64,000 nt of DNA from Proteus columbae (GTDB lineage: Bacteria; Pseudomonadota; Gammaproteobacteria; Enterobacterales; Enterobacteriaceae): the NCBI RefSeq assembly GCF_002777965.1, contig NZ_NGVR01000008.1:310001-374000 (forward strand). The letters run 5' to 3'. The first letter of the stretch is position 1, and each line of letters opens with the position of its first letter. Below, piece by piece: positions 1 to 8,424 of the stretch. Under the pieces are notes generated by a model. The model searched no databases. It saw only the letters and a list, made by a program, of their open reading frames with translations, and was not told the origin of the DNA. The position numbers and the translations under genes are program-made.

Positions 1-108
1 ACAAATACTCTTGCTTTTTTGTGAAAAATTAAACTATCGCTCCAATACTAGACATTATGTATAACTCAGTGTACATTTTATCTACTTTAAGTGAAATAGG
101 AAAACACA

Positions 109-498
109 ATGAGTTCACATCTTATCCAACAAAATATTGAAGCACTCTCTTCACCTGGTGGGCATTACTCTCATGTCGTTACTGCAAATAATATGTCGTT
201 TATTTCTGGGTTATTACCCTTAGATAAACAAGGTAAACCTTTAGCAGATAAACCCGTTGAAGTTCAAATCACACAAGTTCTTGAAAACTTAAATGCTTGT
301 CTTCTCGGAATTGATGCAAAGAAAACCGATATTGCTCAAGTTAAAGTTTATGTGACAGATATTAATGAATGGCCCATCGTTAATGAGTTATATGCAAAAT
401 GGATTGGCGAACATAGACCAGCAAGATTAGTAGCAGGTGTAAAAGAGCTCCATTTTGGGAGCAAAATTGAAATTGAAGCCGTTGTTATCAAGGAATAA
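109..498 (+). CDS. RidA-family reactive imine/enamine deaminase
   Basis: This 129-residue protein has the RidA/YjgF/UK114 length and fold signature: the C-terminal stretch PARLVAGVKEL...KIEIEAVVIK carries the conserved Arg that binds the carboxylate of 2-aminoacrylate-type intermediates. Family members are cytosolic and trimeric; they hydrolyse the reactive enamines and imines released by PLP dehydratases to keto acids and ammonia. The next gene, five bases downstream, encodes exactly such a dehydratase, so the pair probably works together: the dehydratase makes 2-aminoacrylate or 2-aminocrotonate and RidA quenches it. A Shine-Dalgarno-like AATAGGAAAAC precedes the ATG. The specific subfamily (Rid1-Rid7) cannot be fixed by eye. 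Confidence 0.9.
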   Translation: MSSHLIQQNIEALSSPGGHYSHVVTANNMSFISGLLPLDKQGKPLADKPVEVQITQVLENLNACLLGIDAKKTDIAQVKVYVTDINEWPIVNELYAKWIGEHRPARLVAGVKELHFGSKIEIEAVVIKE

Positions 499-502
499 TC
501 TT

Positions 503-1471
503 ATGAATAAGTTATCTACTCCTACTTATAAAGATGTTGCTGAAGCTCATCAACGTATTCTGCCATATCTTAATAAAACACCTGTTTTTACCTCTCGCAC
601 TATTAATGAGCTAACAGGAGCACACTTTTATTTTAAATGTGAAAACTTTCAGCGAATGGGGGCTTTTAAATTTCGTGGTGCGATGAATGCGTTATCTCAA
701 TTTACCGCAATACAACGGAAAAATGGTGTCGTGACTTTCTCATCAGGTAATCATGCACAAGCTATAGCTTTATCAGCGAAGCTATTAGGTATTCCTGCAA
801 CAATTATCATGCCTGAAGATGCACCAAAGGCAAAAATGGAAGCAACAAAAGGCTATGGTGGTCGAGTGATCACGTATAACCGTTATACAGAAGATCGTGA
901 AGAAATTGGACAACAACTGGCACAAAAAGAAGGTCTAACATTAATTCCACCTTACGACCATCCTCATATTATTGCTGGGCAAGGTACTGCTGCAAAAGAG
1001 CTATTTGATGAAGTTGGTGCATTAGATATGCTATTTGTTCCATTAGGTGGTGGTGGCTTACTTTCTGGCTCTTTATTATCAACCAAAGCCCTCTCACCTG
1101 ATTGTAAAATATTTGGCGTTGAGCCTTTAGCAGGAAATGACGGACAACAATCATTACGTAAAGGCGAAATTATTCATATTGATACTCCGAAAACAATTGC
1201 AGACGGCGCGCAAACGCAGCACCTAGGCAATTATACTTTTGAAATTATTCGTAACAATGTGAACGATATTTTAACTGCGACAGATGAAGAATTAATTTCG
1301 GCTATGCAGTTTTACGCCCAGCGAATGAAAATGATTGTAGAGCCAACTGGCTGTTTAAGTTTGGCGGCAGCTCGTCAATTCGGTGATAAATTAAAAGGTA
1401 AGAAAATAGGTATTATTATCAGCGGCGGTAATGTCGATATCGCGCAATATGGTCACTTTTTAGCGCAATGA
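503..1471 (+). CDS. Threonine/serine dehydratase (PLP fold type II)
   Basis: The protein has 322 residues from the ATG at 503, chosen because AAGGA lies at 490-494; an upstream in-frame start at 455 would overlap most of the end of the RidA gene and has no ribosome site. It is a fold-type II PLP enzyme: Lys56 in FKFRGAMN should form the Schiff base, SSGNHAQ binds the substrate carboxylate, and the glycine loop GGGGLLSG holds the PLP phosphate. It lacks the C-terminal ACT regulatory domain of biosynthetic IlvA, so it resembles the catabolic TdcB/serine racemase class that deaminates threonine or serine to 2-oxobutyrate or pyruvate. Serine racemase or hydroxyaspartate dehydratase activity cannot be excluded. 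Confidence 0.88.
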   Translation: MNKLSTPTYKDVAEAHQRILPYLNKTPVFTSRTINELTGAHFYFKCENFQRMGAFKFRGAMNALSQFTAIQRKNGVVTFSSGNHAQAIALSAKLLGIPATIIMPEDAPKAKMEATKGYGGRVITYNRYTEDREEIGQQLAQKEGLTLIPPYDHPHIIAGQGTAAKELFDEVGALDMLFVPLGGGGLLSGSLLSTKALSPDCKIFGVEPLAGNDGQQSLRKGEIIHIDTPKTIADGAQTQHLGNYTFEIIRNNVNDILTATDEELISAMQFYAQRMKMIVEPTGCLSLAAARQFGDKLKGKKIGIIISGGNVDIAQYGHFLAQ

Positions 1472-1492
1472 ACGCATGTTCTGATATTAAAA

Positions 1493-1520
1493 AAGCAGTA
1501 TAGCAAAGCCTATACTGCTT
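1493..1520 (-). terminator. Rho-independent terminator of the minus-strand operon
   Basis: A perfect 11-bp stem (AAGCAGTATAG / CTATACTGCTT) encloses a 6-nt loop. Read leftward, the hairpin is followed by a run of T (the A-run at 1488-1494 on the plus strand), which fits termination of the aldolase-containing operon that ends at 1580. The plus-strand dehydratase ends just upstream, but there is no T-run on that side. Confidence 0.75.
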
Positions 1521-1579
1521 AAAAGAACCAACATACAACCAATCAACTAAAATAACGGGGACGTTTGTTTAACCACTTT

Positions 1580-2491
1580 TTAGTTAAGTGAAAAAGTAAT
1601 ACCTGCTTTTTTACATAATTGAGTCAGATTTTCTTTTAATTGTTGATTTTCTTCAGGTAATAAATCGAGTTGTGGCAAACGCATATGACCGCCTTCTAAA
1701 CCACGCATGGTTAATGCTGATTTAAATATTGCCATATTCGCGCCAGATTTAAGTGCATCACTAAATTTCACACAAAATTGTTGCCAGTATTTCGCTTCTT
1801 GGTAATTACCTGCGGTATAGGCTTTATACATATTCACAAAAGGCTCAGGGAATACGCAAGCACAACCTGAAACAGTACCGTCACAGCCAGCATCTAATAA
1901 ACCTAGGAATAATTTATCGTAGCCATGAAGGACTGAAAAATCCTCAGAAACCGCAAGATAACTTAATGTTGTATTGTTATCAGCAAAACTGTATTTAATA
2001 CCAATTACATTTTTACACTGTTGTTGTACTTTTGCCGCTAATTCAGGCTTTATATTATTTGCGGCACATTGTGGAATGTTATACAGATAAACAGGGAAGT
2101 TATCCGGCACACTATTGGCTACGGTCACAAAATAGTTTTCTAATTCTCTGTCTGTCGCACCAAAAAATTGTGGCGTCACCACACCAATACCATCGGCACC
2201 AATTTCAACTGCGTGTTTGGCTAATTCAATGGTTTCAGTTAATGTCATTGCACCAACATGAATAAAAACAGGTAAACGCTTATTCGCTGTTTCAACAACG
2301 GTTTTTGCAACATTTTTACGTTCTAATGCCGATAAACGCAACATCTCACCCGTTGTACCACAAGGATAAAGGCAATCAACACCTTTAGTTACTAGCATTT
2401 CAGTTAATGCAGATAACGCTTTAATATCGACTTGATCGTTTGAATCAAACGGAGTAACCATTGCCACTGTAACGCCAAATAATTTTTTCAT
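1580..2491 (-). CDS. DapA/NanA-family aldolase (dihydrodipicolinate synthase-like)
   Basis: The protein has 303 residues and is a class I (Schiff-base) TIM-barrel lyase: Lys166 in IGIKYSF is the expected imine lysine, Tyr137 in YLYNIP the proton relay, and CGTTGEM near residue 44 the carboxylate-binding loop. Family members condense or cleave pyruvate with an aldehyde (dihydrodipicolinate, sialic acid, 2-keto-3-deoxy sugar acids). It is the last gene of an operon with DhaK/DhaL-like subunits and a Tct transporter, so a catabolic aldolase role is far likelier than lysine synthesis. The aldehyde partner cannot be read from the sequence. Confidence 0.85.
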   Translation of the reverse strand: MKKLFGVTVAMVTPFDSNDQVDIKALSALTEMLVTKGVDCLYPCGTTGEMLRLSALERKNVAKTVVETANKRLPVFIHVGAMTLTETIELAKHAVEIGADGIGVVTPQFFGATDRELENYFVTVANSVPDNFPVYLYNIPQCAANNIKPELAAKVQQQCKNVIGIKYSFADNNTTLSYLAVSEDFSVLHGYDKLFLGLLDAGCDGTVSGCACVFPEPFVNMYKAYTAGNYQEAKYWQQFCVKFSDALKSGANMAIFKSALTMRGLEGGHMRLPQLDLLPEENQQLKENLTQLCKKAGITFSLN

Positions 2492-2509
2492 ATAAAGACC
2501 TTTATTAAA

Positions 2510-3115
2510 TCAGATTGCTTCAACAATAACTTTAATTGCCAACATACCCGGATCATCTAAACCAATAGATTTTTCTGGGAACATACGAGCTCGACCTAAT
2601 AAATTAGGTTTTTGGCGAAATTTATTAAGCGTACTATTGACGCTTTGTAAGGCAGCTATTTTTAGATTATCGATATCTGAAGTTGGTTTTAGCGCCTCAG
2701 ATAAATGGTAAAGAATATCGAGTACGGATTTTTGCCCTAATTCCCCTTTTCCTCTCGCCATCATGCTTTGGTATGCAACAGTTAATAGCGGTGAAATGTC
2801 GGAAGACGATATTTCTTGAAGTTGGTTTTCTTTGCAGTATTTTGCCATTGCCATAAAAGCAGTTGCTTGCAATGTGCCAAAAGAAGAAGCACAGGCTTTT
2901 TGTAATGATTTACTGCATTGAAAAAGCGCTTTGCTTAGATCATCAGGCCAATCTTGTGAATCGTCTGCAATTTGTCGCCAGCCCTTTTGCATGGTGATCC
3001 CTAAATCCCCATCACCTAGACGACTATCTGCTTCACACAACATTGATTGCGCTTGCTCGCAAGCGATAGCGATACGGATCACCGCTTGTTTGAGCATTTC
3101 AAGCGTAATATTCAT
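2510..3115 (-). CDS. DhaL-like ADP/ATP-binding subunit of a dihydroxyacetone-type kinase
   Basis: The protein has 201 residues from the ATG at 3115, placed directly after the DhaK stop; a longer reading from 3139 would overlap DhaK. The motif DSRLGDGDLGITM near residue 40 matches the DhaL signature whose aspartates coordinate the two Mg ions bound to the nucleotide, and SFGTL-type glycine-rich segments follow. DhaL phosphorylates the substrate held covalently by DhaK. No PTS-type DhaM is seen nearby, so ATP may be the direct phosphoryl donor. DhaKL homologues also act on C4 ketoses such as erythrulose, so dihydroxyacetone is only one option. Confidence 0.88.
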   Translation of the reverse strand: MNITLEMLKQAVIRIAIACEQAQSMLCEADSRLGDGDLGITMQKGWRQIADDSQDWPDDLSKALFQCSKSLQKACASSFGTLQATAFMAMAKYCKENQLQEISSSDISPLLTVAYQSMMARGKGELGQKSVLDILYHLSEALKPTSDIDNLKIAALQSVNSTLNKFRQKPNLLGRARMFPEKSIGLDDPGMLAIKVIVEAI

Positions 3116-3117
3116 CG

Positions 3118-4113
3118 CTATACCCTCCAGAATGCACAATGAGCGGGTGCATTCATTAGGGCTTCTAGCTCATCATCCAATTTGCACAATGTTAAACTTG
3201 CACCGGTCATTTCCATGGACGTGGCATAACGCCCAACTAATGGATGCACAATTGTTGCACCCGTCTTATCAATCAGCTGTGCAATTTTGTTATACAGAAT
3301 ATAAAGTTCTTCTAATGGTGTTGCGCCTAAAGAGTTAACTAATACAGAGACTTTATCACCTGTTTTTAATGGTAATTCTGTCTGTAAGCGCTCAAACATC
3401 TCTTGTGCAATATCATCTGCGCTACGTAATTTATCACGCCAAATTCCCGGTTCACCGTGGATACCCATCCCCATTTCCATTTCATCTTCACCAATTTCAA
3501 AAGTAGGATGTCCTACTGCGGGTAAGGTGCAAGATGTCAACGCACAACCGATAGTTCGAGTATTTTCCATGGTTTTTTGAGCAATACGCGTAACTTCATC
3601 AAGTGTTGCCCCTTCTTCCGCCTTGGCACCCGCCATTTTAAAACCATAGATCATCCCAGCAACACCACGGCGTTTGTGCGCTTCTTCTGGTTTTGCTGAA
3701 GCCACATCGTCAGCAGCTAAAACGGTTGTACAACGGATGTCATCTTCAAAATCGACAGTTTCAGTCGCCATATCAAAATTCATGATATCGCCACCATAAT
3801 TGCCATAAAGTAGCAATACACCTAAGCCACTGTTTGCTTCACGAATGGCATCTGCCATTAAATCGGCAGAAGGTGAAGCAAAAACATCGCCTACGGCGGC
3901 TGCATCTAATAAGCCCTCACCGACATATCCTGTAAATACAGGTAAGTGCCCCGACCCGCCACCGGTTACAATACCCACTTTGGGCTTATTTGCTTTTTTC
4001 GAACGAGTAATCAATCTTGACTGTGGTTGACGATAAATATCACTATGAGCAAGGCATAAACCTGCTAATGTTTCATCGACATAATTTTCTGGCTTATTTA
4101 ATATTTTTTTCAT
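3118..4113 (-). CDS. DhaK-like substrate-binding subunit of a dihydroxyacetone-type kinase
   Basis: The protein has 331 residues, the usual DhaK size. The N-terminal GGGSGHLPVFTGYVGEG and YGNYGGDIMNFDMA segments form the ketose pocket, and the His in GMGIHGEPGI is the residue that binds the substrate carbonyl covalently in known DhaK proteins. The C-terminal VNSLGATPLEELYILY is also characteristic. It is transcribed just before dhaL with only two bases between stop and start, which suggests coupled translation of a DhaK-DhaL complex. Context with a Tct transporter and an aldolase suggests a ketose or keto-acid other than free dihydroxyacetone, but this is inference. Confidence 0.9.
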   Translation of the reverse strand: MKKILNKPENYVDETLAGLCLAHSDIYRQPQSRLITRSKKANKPKVGIVTGGGSGHLPVFTGYVGEGLLDAAAVGDVFASPSADLMADAIREANSGLGVLLLYGNYGGDIMNFDMATETVDFEDDIRCTTVLAADDVASAKPEEAHKRRGVAGMIYGFKMAGAKAEEGATLDEVTRIAQKTMENTRTIGCALTSCTLPAVGHPTFEIGEDEMEMGMGIHGEPGIWRDKLRSADDIAQEMFERLQTELPLKTGDKVSVLVNSLGATPLEELYILYNKIAQLIDKTGATIVHPLVGRYATSMEMTGASLTLCKLDDELEALMNAPAHCAFWRV

Positions 4114-4152
4114 GTGATCACCCGATATTTTTATTTATCTGCTGATTTCTGA

Positions 4153-4183
4153 CATCTTAAATAAACTAATTTTATTTAAGATG
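4153..4183 (-). promoter_or_regulatory. Intercistronic hairpin between tctA and dhaK
   Basis: A perfect 13-bp stem (CATCTTAAATAAA / TTTATTTAAGATG) with a 5-nt loop lies in the 147-bp gap between the tctA stop and the dhaK start. No T-run follows in the operon direction, so it looks more like an RNA stability or processing element than a terminator. A promoter for the dhaKL-aldolase part of the operon could also lie here. Confidence 0.5.
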
Positions 4184-4260
4184 AGTTTTCCCTGATACTT
4201 AAAAAGTATCTTTCTATAAATAAATGCTTAGTAATAAATATTCAGTATTAAATAGGTCAT

Positions 4261-5751
4261 TTATTTAGTTTTGAAAGCACCTCTAATTTGCATAACTACA
4301 ATGAGTAGAAATACACTGGCTAATACCATCGAAATAGGTCTTTCAACGAAATTAATTAAGTTACCATCAGATTTCATTAATGATGAGAGCAAATTCTTTT
4401 CTAACATTGGCCCTAAGATCATGCCCAAAATAATGGGTGATATTGGAAATTTTCGTTCTTGAAGGAAATAGCCGATAACACCCATTACTAACATAACAAC
4501 AATAGAAGACATCGTATTAGTGATTGCATAAGAGCCGACGATACTAAATAAGATAATTGCTGGATAAATAATCGCATTATCAATAGAAACTATCTTCTTC
4601 AATAAATTGACAACAATAAAAGCAATCGGTAATAAAATTAGATTAGCAATAAAAAAGATAATAAAGACGGCATACAATTTATCAGGGTTGAATAAAAACA
4701 GTGTTGGCCCCGGTTGCATATCTTTCATATACAATACACCGATAATAATTGCAGCGGCAGAATCGCCCGGAATACCAAATACTAAAGATGGGATCCAACT
4801 TCCGGCTAAACTTGCATTATTACTTGCTGAAGCATCAACAATACCTTCTTCAGAACCATGACCATATTTTTCTGGTTTTTTAGAGAGTTTCTTTGAAACG
4901 GCATAAGAGATCCATGCTGCAATATCGGCACCCGCACCGGGTAAAGCACCAATTAATGTTCCTATTATTCCGCTACGAAAAATGCCGCCTTTACGTTGGC
5001 AAACAACACCACCAATGCCTTTAAAAATATTGTAAGAATTATTTTCAGCATTCACTTCACTTAGCATGATCTGCTTTTCTTTCCAGCGCTCAACGTAATA
5101 TTTAATTGCACCGGAAATTGCAAATAGTCCTATCATTGCTGGAATAAAGCTCACACCTTGCATTAAAGAGACTTCACCGAAAGTAAAGCGTGCTTGCCCT
5201 GTAAATTCATCATAGCCAATGGTAGCTAATGCAATACCAAAGAACAGTGCTAATAAGCTTTTTCTAATATGTGAACCAGAAACAATAGTTGCACAGCTAA
5301 GCCCAATTAAAGACAGCCACATATATTCATAAGAACTAAATTTTAAAGCAAACTCAGCTAAAATTGGTGCAGTTGACGCTAATATAATCGTACCAATAAC
5401 GCCACCAATCACAGAGCTTGTTAACGACATACCTAATACGCGGTTGGTTCTACCTTCTTTAACTAAGCTGTGTGCATCATTAGTATAAGCTGCCGATGCA
5501 GGCGTACCTGGAATATTTAATAAAGCACCTGGAATATCCCCCGCAAATATAGAAGACGCGCCGACAGAAATCATTAAGGCTAATGCAGGAATGGGTTCAA
5601 GAAAAAAAGTAAATGGCACCATTAATGCGATAGCCATTGTAGATGTTAATCCGGGAATTGCACCAACAAATAAGCCAAATAAACAAGCACCAATAACGAC
5701 AAGTATTGTTGTGTAATCAATATAAGCAAGTGCGCTAATTAATATATCCAT
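4261..5751 (-). CDS. TctA-family large permease of a tripartite tricarboxylate transporter
   Basis: The 496-residue protein is very hydrophobic, with about 11-12 predicted membrane segments. The N-terminal GAIPGLTSTMAIALMVPFTF and LLNIPGTPASAAYTNDAH and the central GALPGAGADIAAWISY blocks are hallmarks of TctA, and the last two are the duplicated substrate-gate loops. TctA forms the ion-driven channel of a three-part carboxylate uptake system with TctB and a periplasmic TctC, both encoded immediately upstream on the same strand. Known systems take up citrate, tartrate, terephthalate and other carboxylates; here the neighbours suggest a sugar acid or hydroxy-acid. Confidence 0.93.
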   Translation of the reverse strand: MDILISALAYIDYTTILVVIGACLFGLFVGAIPGLTSTMAIALMVPFTFFLEPIPALALMISVGASSIFAGDIPGALLNIPGTPASAAYTNDAHSLVKEGRTNRVLGMSLTSSVIGGVIGTIILASTAPILAEFALKFSSYEYMWLSLIGLSCATIVSGSHIRKSLLALFFGIALATIGYDEFTGQARFTFGEVSLMQGVSFIPAMIGLFAISGAIKYYVERWKEKQIMLSEVNAENNSYNIFKGIGGVVCQRKGGIFRSGIIGTLIGALPGAGADIAAWISYAVSKKLSKKPEKYGHGSEEGIVDASASNNASLAGSWIPSLVFGIPGDSAAAIIIGVLYMKDMQPGPTLFLFNPDKLYAVFIIFFIANLILLPIAFIVVNLLKKIVSIDNAIIYPAIILFSIVGSYAITNTMSSIVVMLVMGVIGYFLQERKFPISPIILGMILGPMLEKNLLSSLMKSDGNLINFVERPISMVLASVFLLIVVMQIRGAFKTK

Positions 5752-5766
5752 ACTGTTGTTCTCTAT

Positions 5767-6204
5767 TTATGAAAATAGCTGAGGTAGCGGTACTAACAGT
5801 ACAGCGGTAAATAAGTAATACACACCTAACACCACACTGGCTGAAATAATAAAACTGTATATAGGTTTTGTTGTTGCATATTTCATCATTAACGGTGCTG
5901 TAATAATTAAACCCGTTAAAATAAAACCTAGATAATCTGATGCAAAAACATAAAAAAGAATAATGCCAATAATTAATAGAACAAATTTTATTTCATGCCA
6001 TGAGACTAATGGAATATCACTTTCTTGATTGCGTGAAAATATATCTATTAATGAAAATATAATCATGCCACCGCCAATAATAGATGGCATAAATGCGGCA
6101 CCATATTCACTAAAATCACCTAATGAATACGCACTATAAACAATAAGAAATAAACCAAAGCAACAAAATATTAGCGATAGAATATGACGATTTAGCATAG
6201 GCAT
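5767..6204 (-). CDS. TctB-family small permease subunit
   Basis: The 145-residue protein has four hydrophobic segments and little conserved sequence, as expected of TctB. Its assignment rests on size, topology and position between TctC and TctA. The ATG at 6204 sits right behind a hairpin followed by TTTTT and has no clear Shine-Dalgarno; the in-frame ATG at 6198 is no better. Its translation may therefore be weak or coupled, in line with a low ratio of membrane subunits to binding protein. Confidence 0.88.
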   Translation of the reverse strand: MPMLNRHILSLIFCCFGLFLIVYSAYSLGDFSEYGAAFMPSIIGGGMIIFSLIDIFSRNQESDIPLVSWHEIKFVLLIIGIILFYVFASDYLGFILTGLIITAPLMMKYATTKPIYSFIISASVVLGVYYLFTAVLLVPLPQLFS

Positions 6205-6206
6205 AA

Positions 6207-6229
6207 AAACGGCTGTTGTTCAGCCGTTT
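6207..6229 (-). terminator. Intercistronic terminator-like hairpin between tctC and tctB
   Basis: The 9-bp stem AAACGGCTG / CAGCCGTTT has a 5-nt loop and is followed in the operon direction by TTTTT. It lies between the tctC stop at 6236 and the tctB start at 6204. A leaky terminator here would give excess mRNA for the periplasmic binding protein over the permease, as seen in many binding-protein-dependent transporters; this role is inferred. Confidence 0.65.
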
Positions 6230-6235
6230 CCTCAG

Positions 6236-7180
6236 TTATTTCTTTATAATTTCGCCAAACTTTTTATCTTCATTGGCCATAAATTGAGTGGCATCATCGC
6301 CATATAGTTCGATAACTTCAAATCCTTGTTTATTTGCAAACTCGGCTAATTCACCAGATGCATACACTTTTTTCATTGCAGCAGTGAGTTTATCTTGCAC
6401 TTCTTTATCTAACCCTTTTGGTGCAACAAGCATATTCCATGCTTGCAAATCCCAGTTATAAGGTGTGGCTTCTTTAAATAATGGCACATCAGGATAAAAA
6501 GCTGATTTCTCATTTGACATAATTGCCATATGCTTCACTAATCCGGCTTTTACCATACTGTCTGCCTCGCCTAATGAAGAGGTCACAATATCAACACCAC
6601 CAGAAGCAAGCTCCTGTAATGCAGCGCTTGCACCTTGAGATGGGATAAAGCGAATGGCGTTATCAGGTAATCCTGCGGCACGCAACATACCGATAGTATT
6701 GAGATGCCAGATTGAATTTAAACCACTGCCGGATGCTTTTAATTTACCCGGATTCGCTTTTGCGTAATCAATGATTTCCTGTGCATTTTTAAATGGTGAA
6801 GATTTCCCAACCTGTAATCCACCATAAATAACGGCAAGGCGTGTAATCGGTGTGTAATCTTGATAAGTTAAATTTGTCATTCCTTGATGATGCATCATGG
6901 TAATTTCAACCGTTGCAATACCCAATGTGTAACCATCAGGTTTTGCATTTTTAATGGCATCATGACCTACAACGCCACTACCGCCAGTTTTATTTACCAC
7001 ATTAACGGTCACGCCTAATTCGTCTTGTAGCCCTTTAGCCGCTAGGCGTGCAACTGTATCAGTATTACCTCCAGCGGCCCAAGGAACAACAATAGTAATT
7101 GGCTTTTCAGGGTATTGAGCAAAAGCCGGAAGTGTAAAAATGGAACTGCATAGGGTAAATGCCAGAAGTGTTTTTTTCAT
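6236..7180 (-). CDS. TctC-family periplasmic substrate-binding protein
   Basis: The protein has 314 residues from the ATG at 7180, chosen because AAAGG precedes it at good spacing and the A of ATG is the last base of the upstream stop (TAATG), so translation is coupled. An N-terminal signal peptide (Lys-Lys, hydrophobic core, PAFA/Q cleavage) is clear. YPEKPITIVVPWAAGGNTDTVAR and the later GIATVEITMMHH and ASGSGLNS regions match the Bug/TctC fold, which binds carboxylates through water-mediated contacts. It delivers ligand to TctA/TctB. Bug receptors vary widely in ligand and the sequence alone does not identify it. Confidence 0.93.
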   Translation of the reverse strand: MKKTLLAFTLCSSIFTLPAFAQYPEKPITIVVPWAAGGNTDTVARLAAKGLQDELGVTVNVVNKTGGSGVVGHDAIKNAKPDGYTLGIATVEITMMHHQGMTNLTYQDYTPITRLAVIYGGLQVGKSSPFKNAQEIIDYAKANPGKLKASGSGLNSIWHLNTIGMLRAAGLPDNAIRFIPSQGASAALQELASGGVDIVTSSLGEADSMVKAGLVKHMAIMSNEKSAFYPDVPLFKEATPYNWDLQAWNMLVAPKGLDKEVQDKLTAAMKKVYASGELAEFANKQGFEVIELYGDDATQFMANEDKKFGEIIKK

Positions 7181-8424
7181 TATATGCACCTTTTCTCATT
7201 GCAGATTATTTGTGGTCGAATATCTTCGAGCCTTGATTTAAGGCGAGCCTGAACTTGAGAAAGTACAGGCATTGCTGTTACACCTTTTTGTTCTATAAAT
7301 GCAGAAAGGAAAGCACTGGCAAATAATACACTCTCATGCATTGTGCCTCCTGCCGCTATTTTTGAAGCAAATGCGCCATTAAAAGCATCCGTGGCTGCCA
7401 TCGTATCCACTCGTAACGATGGCATAGGGGGAATATGAAAAGTGGCTCGTCCGTCAAAATAGACCACGCCAAGTTCATCCATATAGATAATGACTTTCTT
7501 GTTTTCATCACCTGATATAACGCCAATAGCATGTTTAGCGTCATTAATGTCGTTTATTTCAATGCTAGCCCAATGTGATGCTTGATTCGCATTTAAGGTA
7601 ATAAAATCAAGGTTTAAATAAAGCTGCTTTAGGTTTTCGTTATAAGGAGCAACATTAAGCACAACTGTTTTATTAACCGATTTTGCAAACAGTGCAGCTT
7701 TAATGTTGGCTTCTATATTAATTTCACCTTGGAGCAATAACACATCAGCTTCGCTTACATAAGGTAAAGAAATATCAATCTCTTGATCTGAGAATGTATT
7801 GTTCGCCCCTAAATAAGTCGCTGTAATATTGTTTTGTGTTTTATCTGCTAAATAACTAATTGAACTACCTGTTGGCTCTATTTCTGTTTGAAAAATAGTG
7901 AAAGAATCAATTCCGCTTTCTTGTAAATATTTATAAGCATATTTACTGAAATGATCTTCACCGACTTTCGTTATCAAATGCACTTTCGCATCAGAAAAAC
8001 TGGCAGCCATTGCCTGATTTGTTCCTTTACCACCGGGGCCTATCGAATTGCTTTTAGAGTTAATTAACTCACCGACTTTTGGAAAAGAATCAACATTGGC
8101 AATAATATCTACCACAAACGACCCAAGCACACAGACTTTGCCTTCTGGTTTTCTGTCTTTACGTTCTCTCACGATTAATAAATCGTGCAATAAACATGAA
8201 ATATCAAAACTATCACTAAATTTACTTATTTTTTTAATTTCTTGTTTCCCTAGTATGGCGCCTCCATGACAACGTTTGATCAACCCTTCTCCTTCAAGAT
8301 ATTTCAAATCACTGCGAATAGTTTCCAATGTAACACTGAATTTTTCCGCAAGCTGAGCCACTTTAACTTTCTTTTGTTCCCTGATGATGGTGTAAATTTC
8401 CTGTCGCCGTTCTTCTGAAAACAT
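7180..8424 (-). CDS. DeoR-type HTH fused to a PfkB (ribokinase-like) domain
   Basis: The protein has 414 residues. Residues 1-57 are a DeoR winged helix (ERRQEIYTIIREQKKVKVAQLAEKF then TIRSDLKYLEGEGLIKRCHGGA). From about residue 95 to the end it is a PfkB kinase fold: GSFVVDIIANVDSFPKVGE, GPGGKGTNQA and a C-terminal DT...D motif. That last motif reads D340-T-M-A-A-T-D346; the aspartate base is kept, but the usual Gly-Ala-Gly anion hole is altered to Ala-Ala-Thr. DeoR regulators normally carry a sugar-phosphate isomerase-like sensor, so here a kinase fold may be the sensor, with or without activity. It heads the transporter/kinase operon and probably controls it. Confidence 0.88.
   Translation of the reverse strand: MFSEERRQEIYTIIREQKKVKVAQLAEKFSVTLETIRSDLKYLEGEGLIKRCHGGAILGKQEIKKISKFSDSFDISCLLHDLLIVRERKDRKPEGKVCVLGSFVVDIIANVDSFPKVGELINSKSNSIGPGGKGTNQAMAASFSDAKVHLITKVGEDHFSKYAYKYLQESGIDSFTIFQTEIEPTGSSISYLADKTQNNITATYLGANNTFSDQEIDISLPYVSEADVLLLQGEINIEANIKAALFAKSVNKTVVLNVAPYNENLKQLYLNLDFITLNANQASHWASIEINDINDAKHAIGVISGDENKKVIIYMDELGVVYFDGRATFHIPPMPSLRVDTMAATDAFNGAFASKIAAGGTMHESVLFASAFLSAFIEQKGVTAMPVLSQVQARLKSRLEDIRPQIICNEKRCI

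Noticed and set aside
455..502. Earlier start for the dehydratase
   Set aside because: It would overlap the RidA gene and has no ribosome site; ATG 503 has AAGGA.
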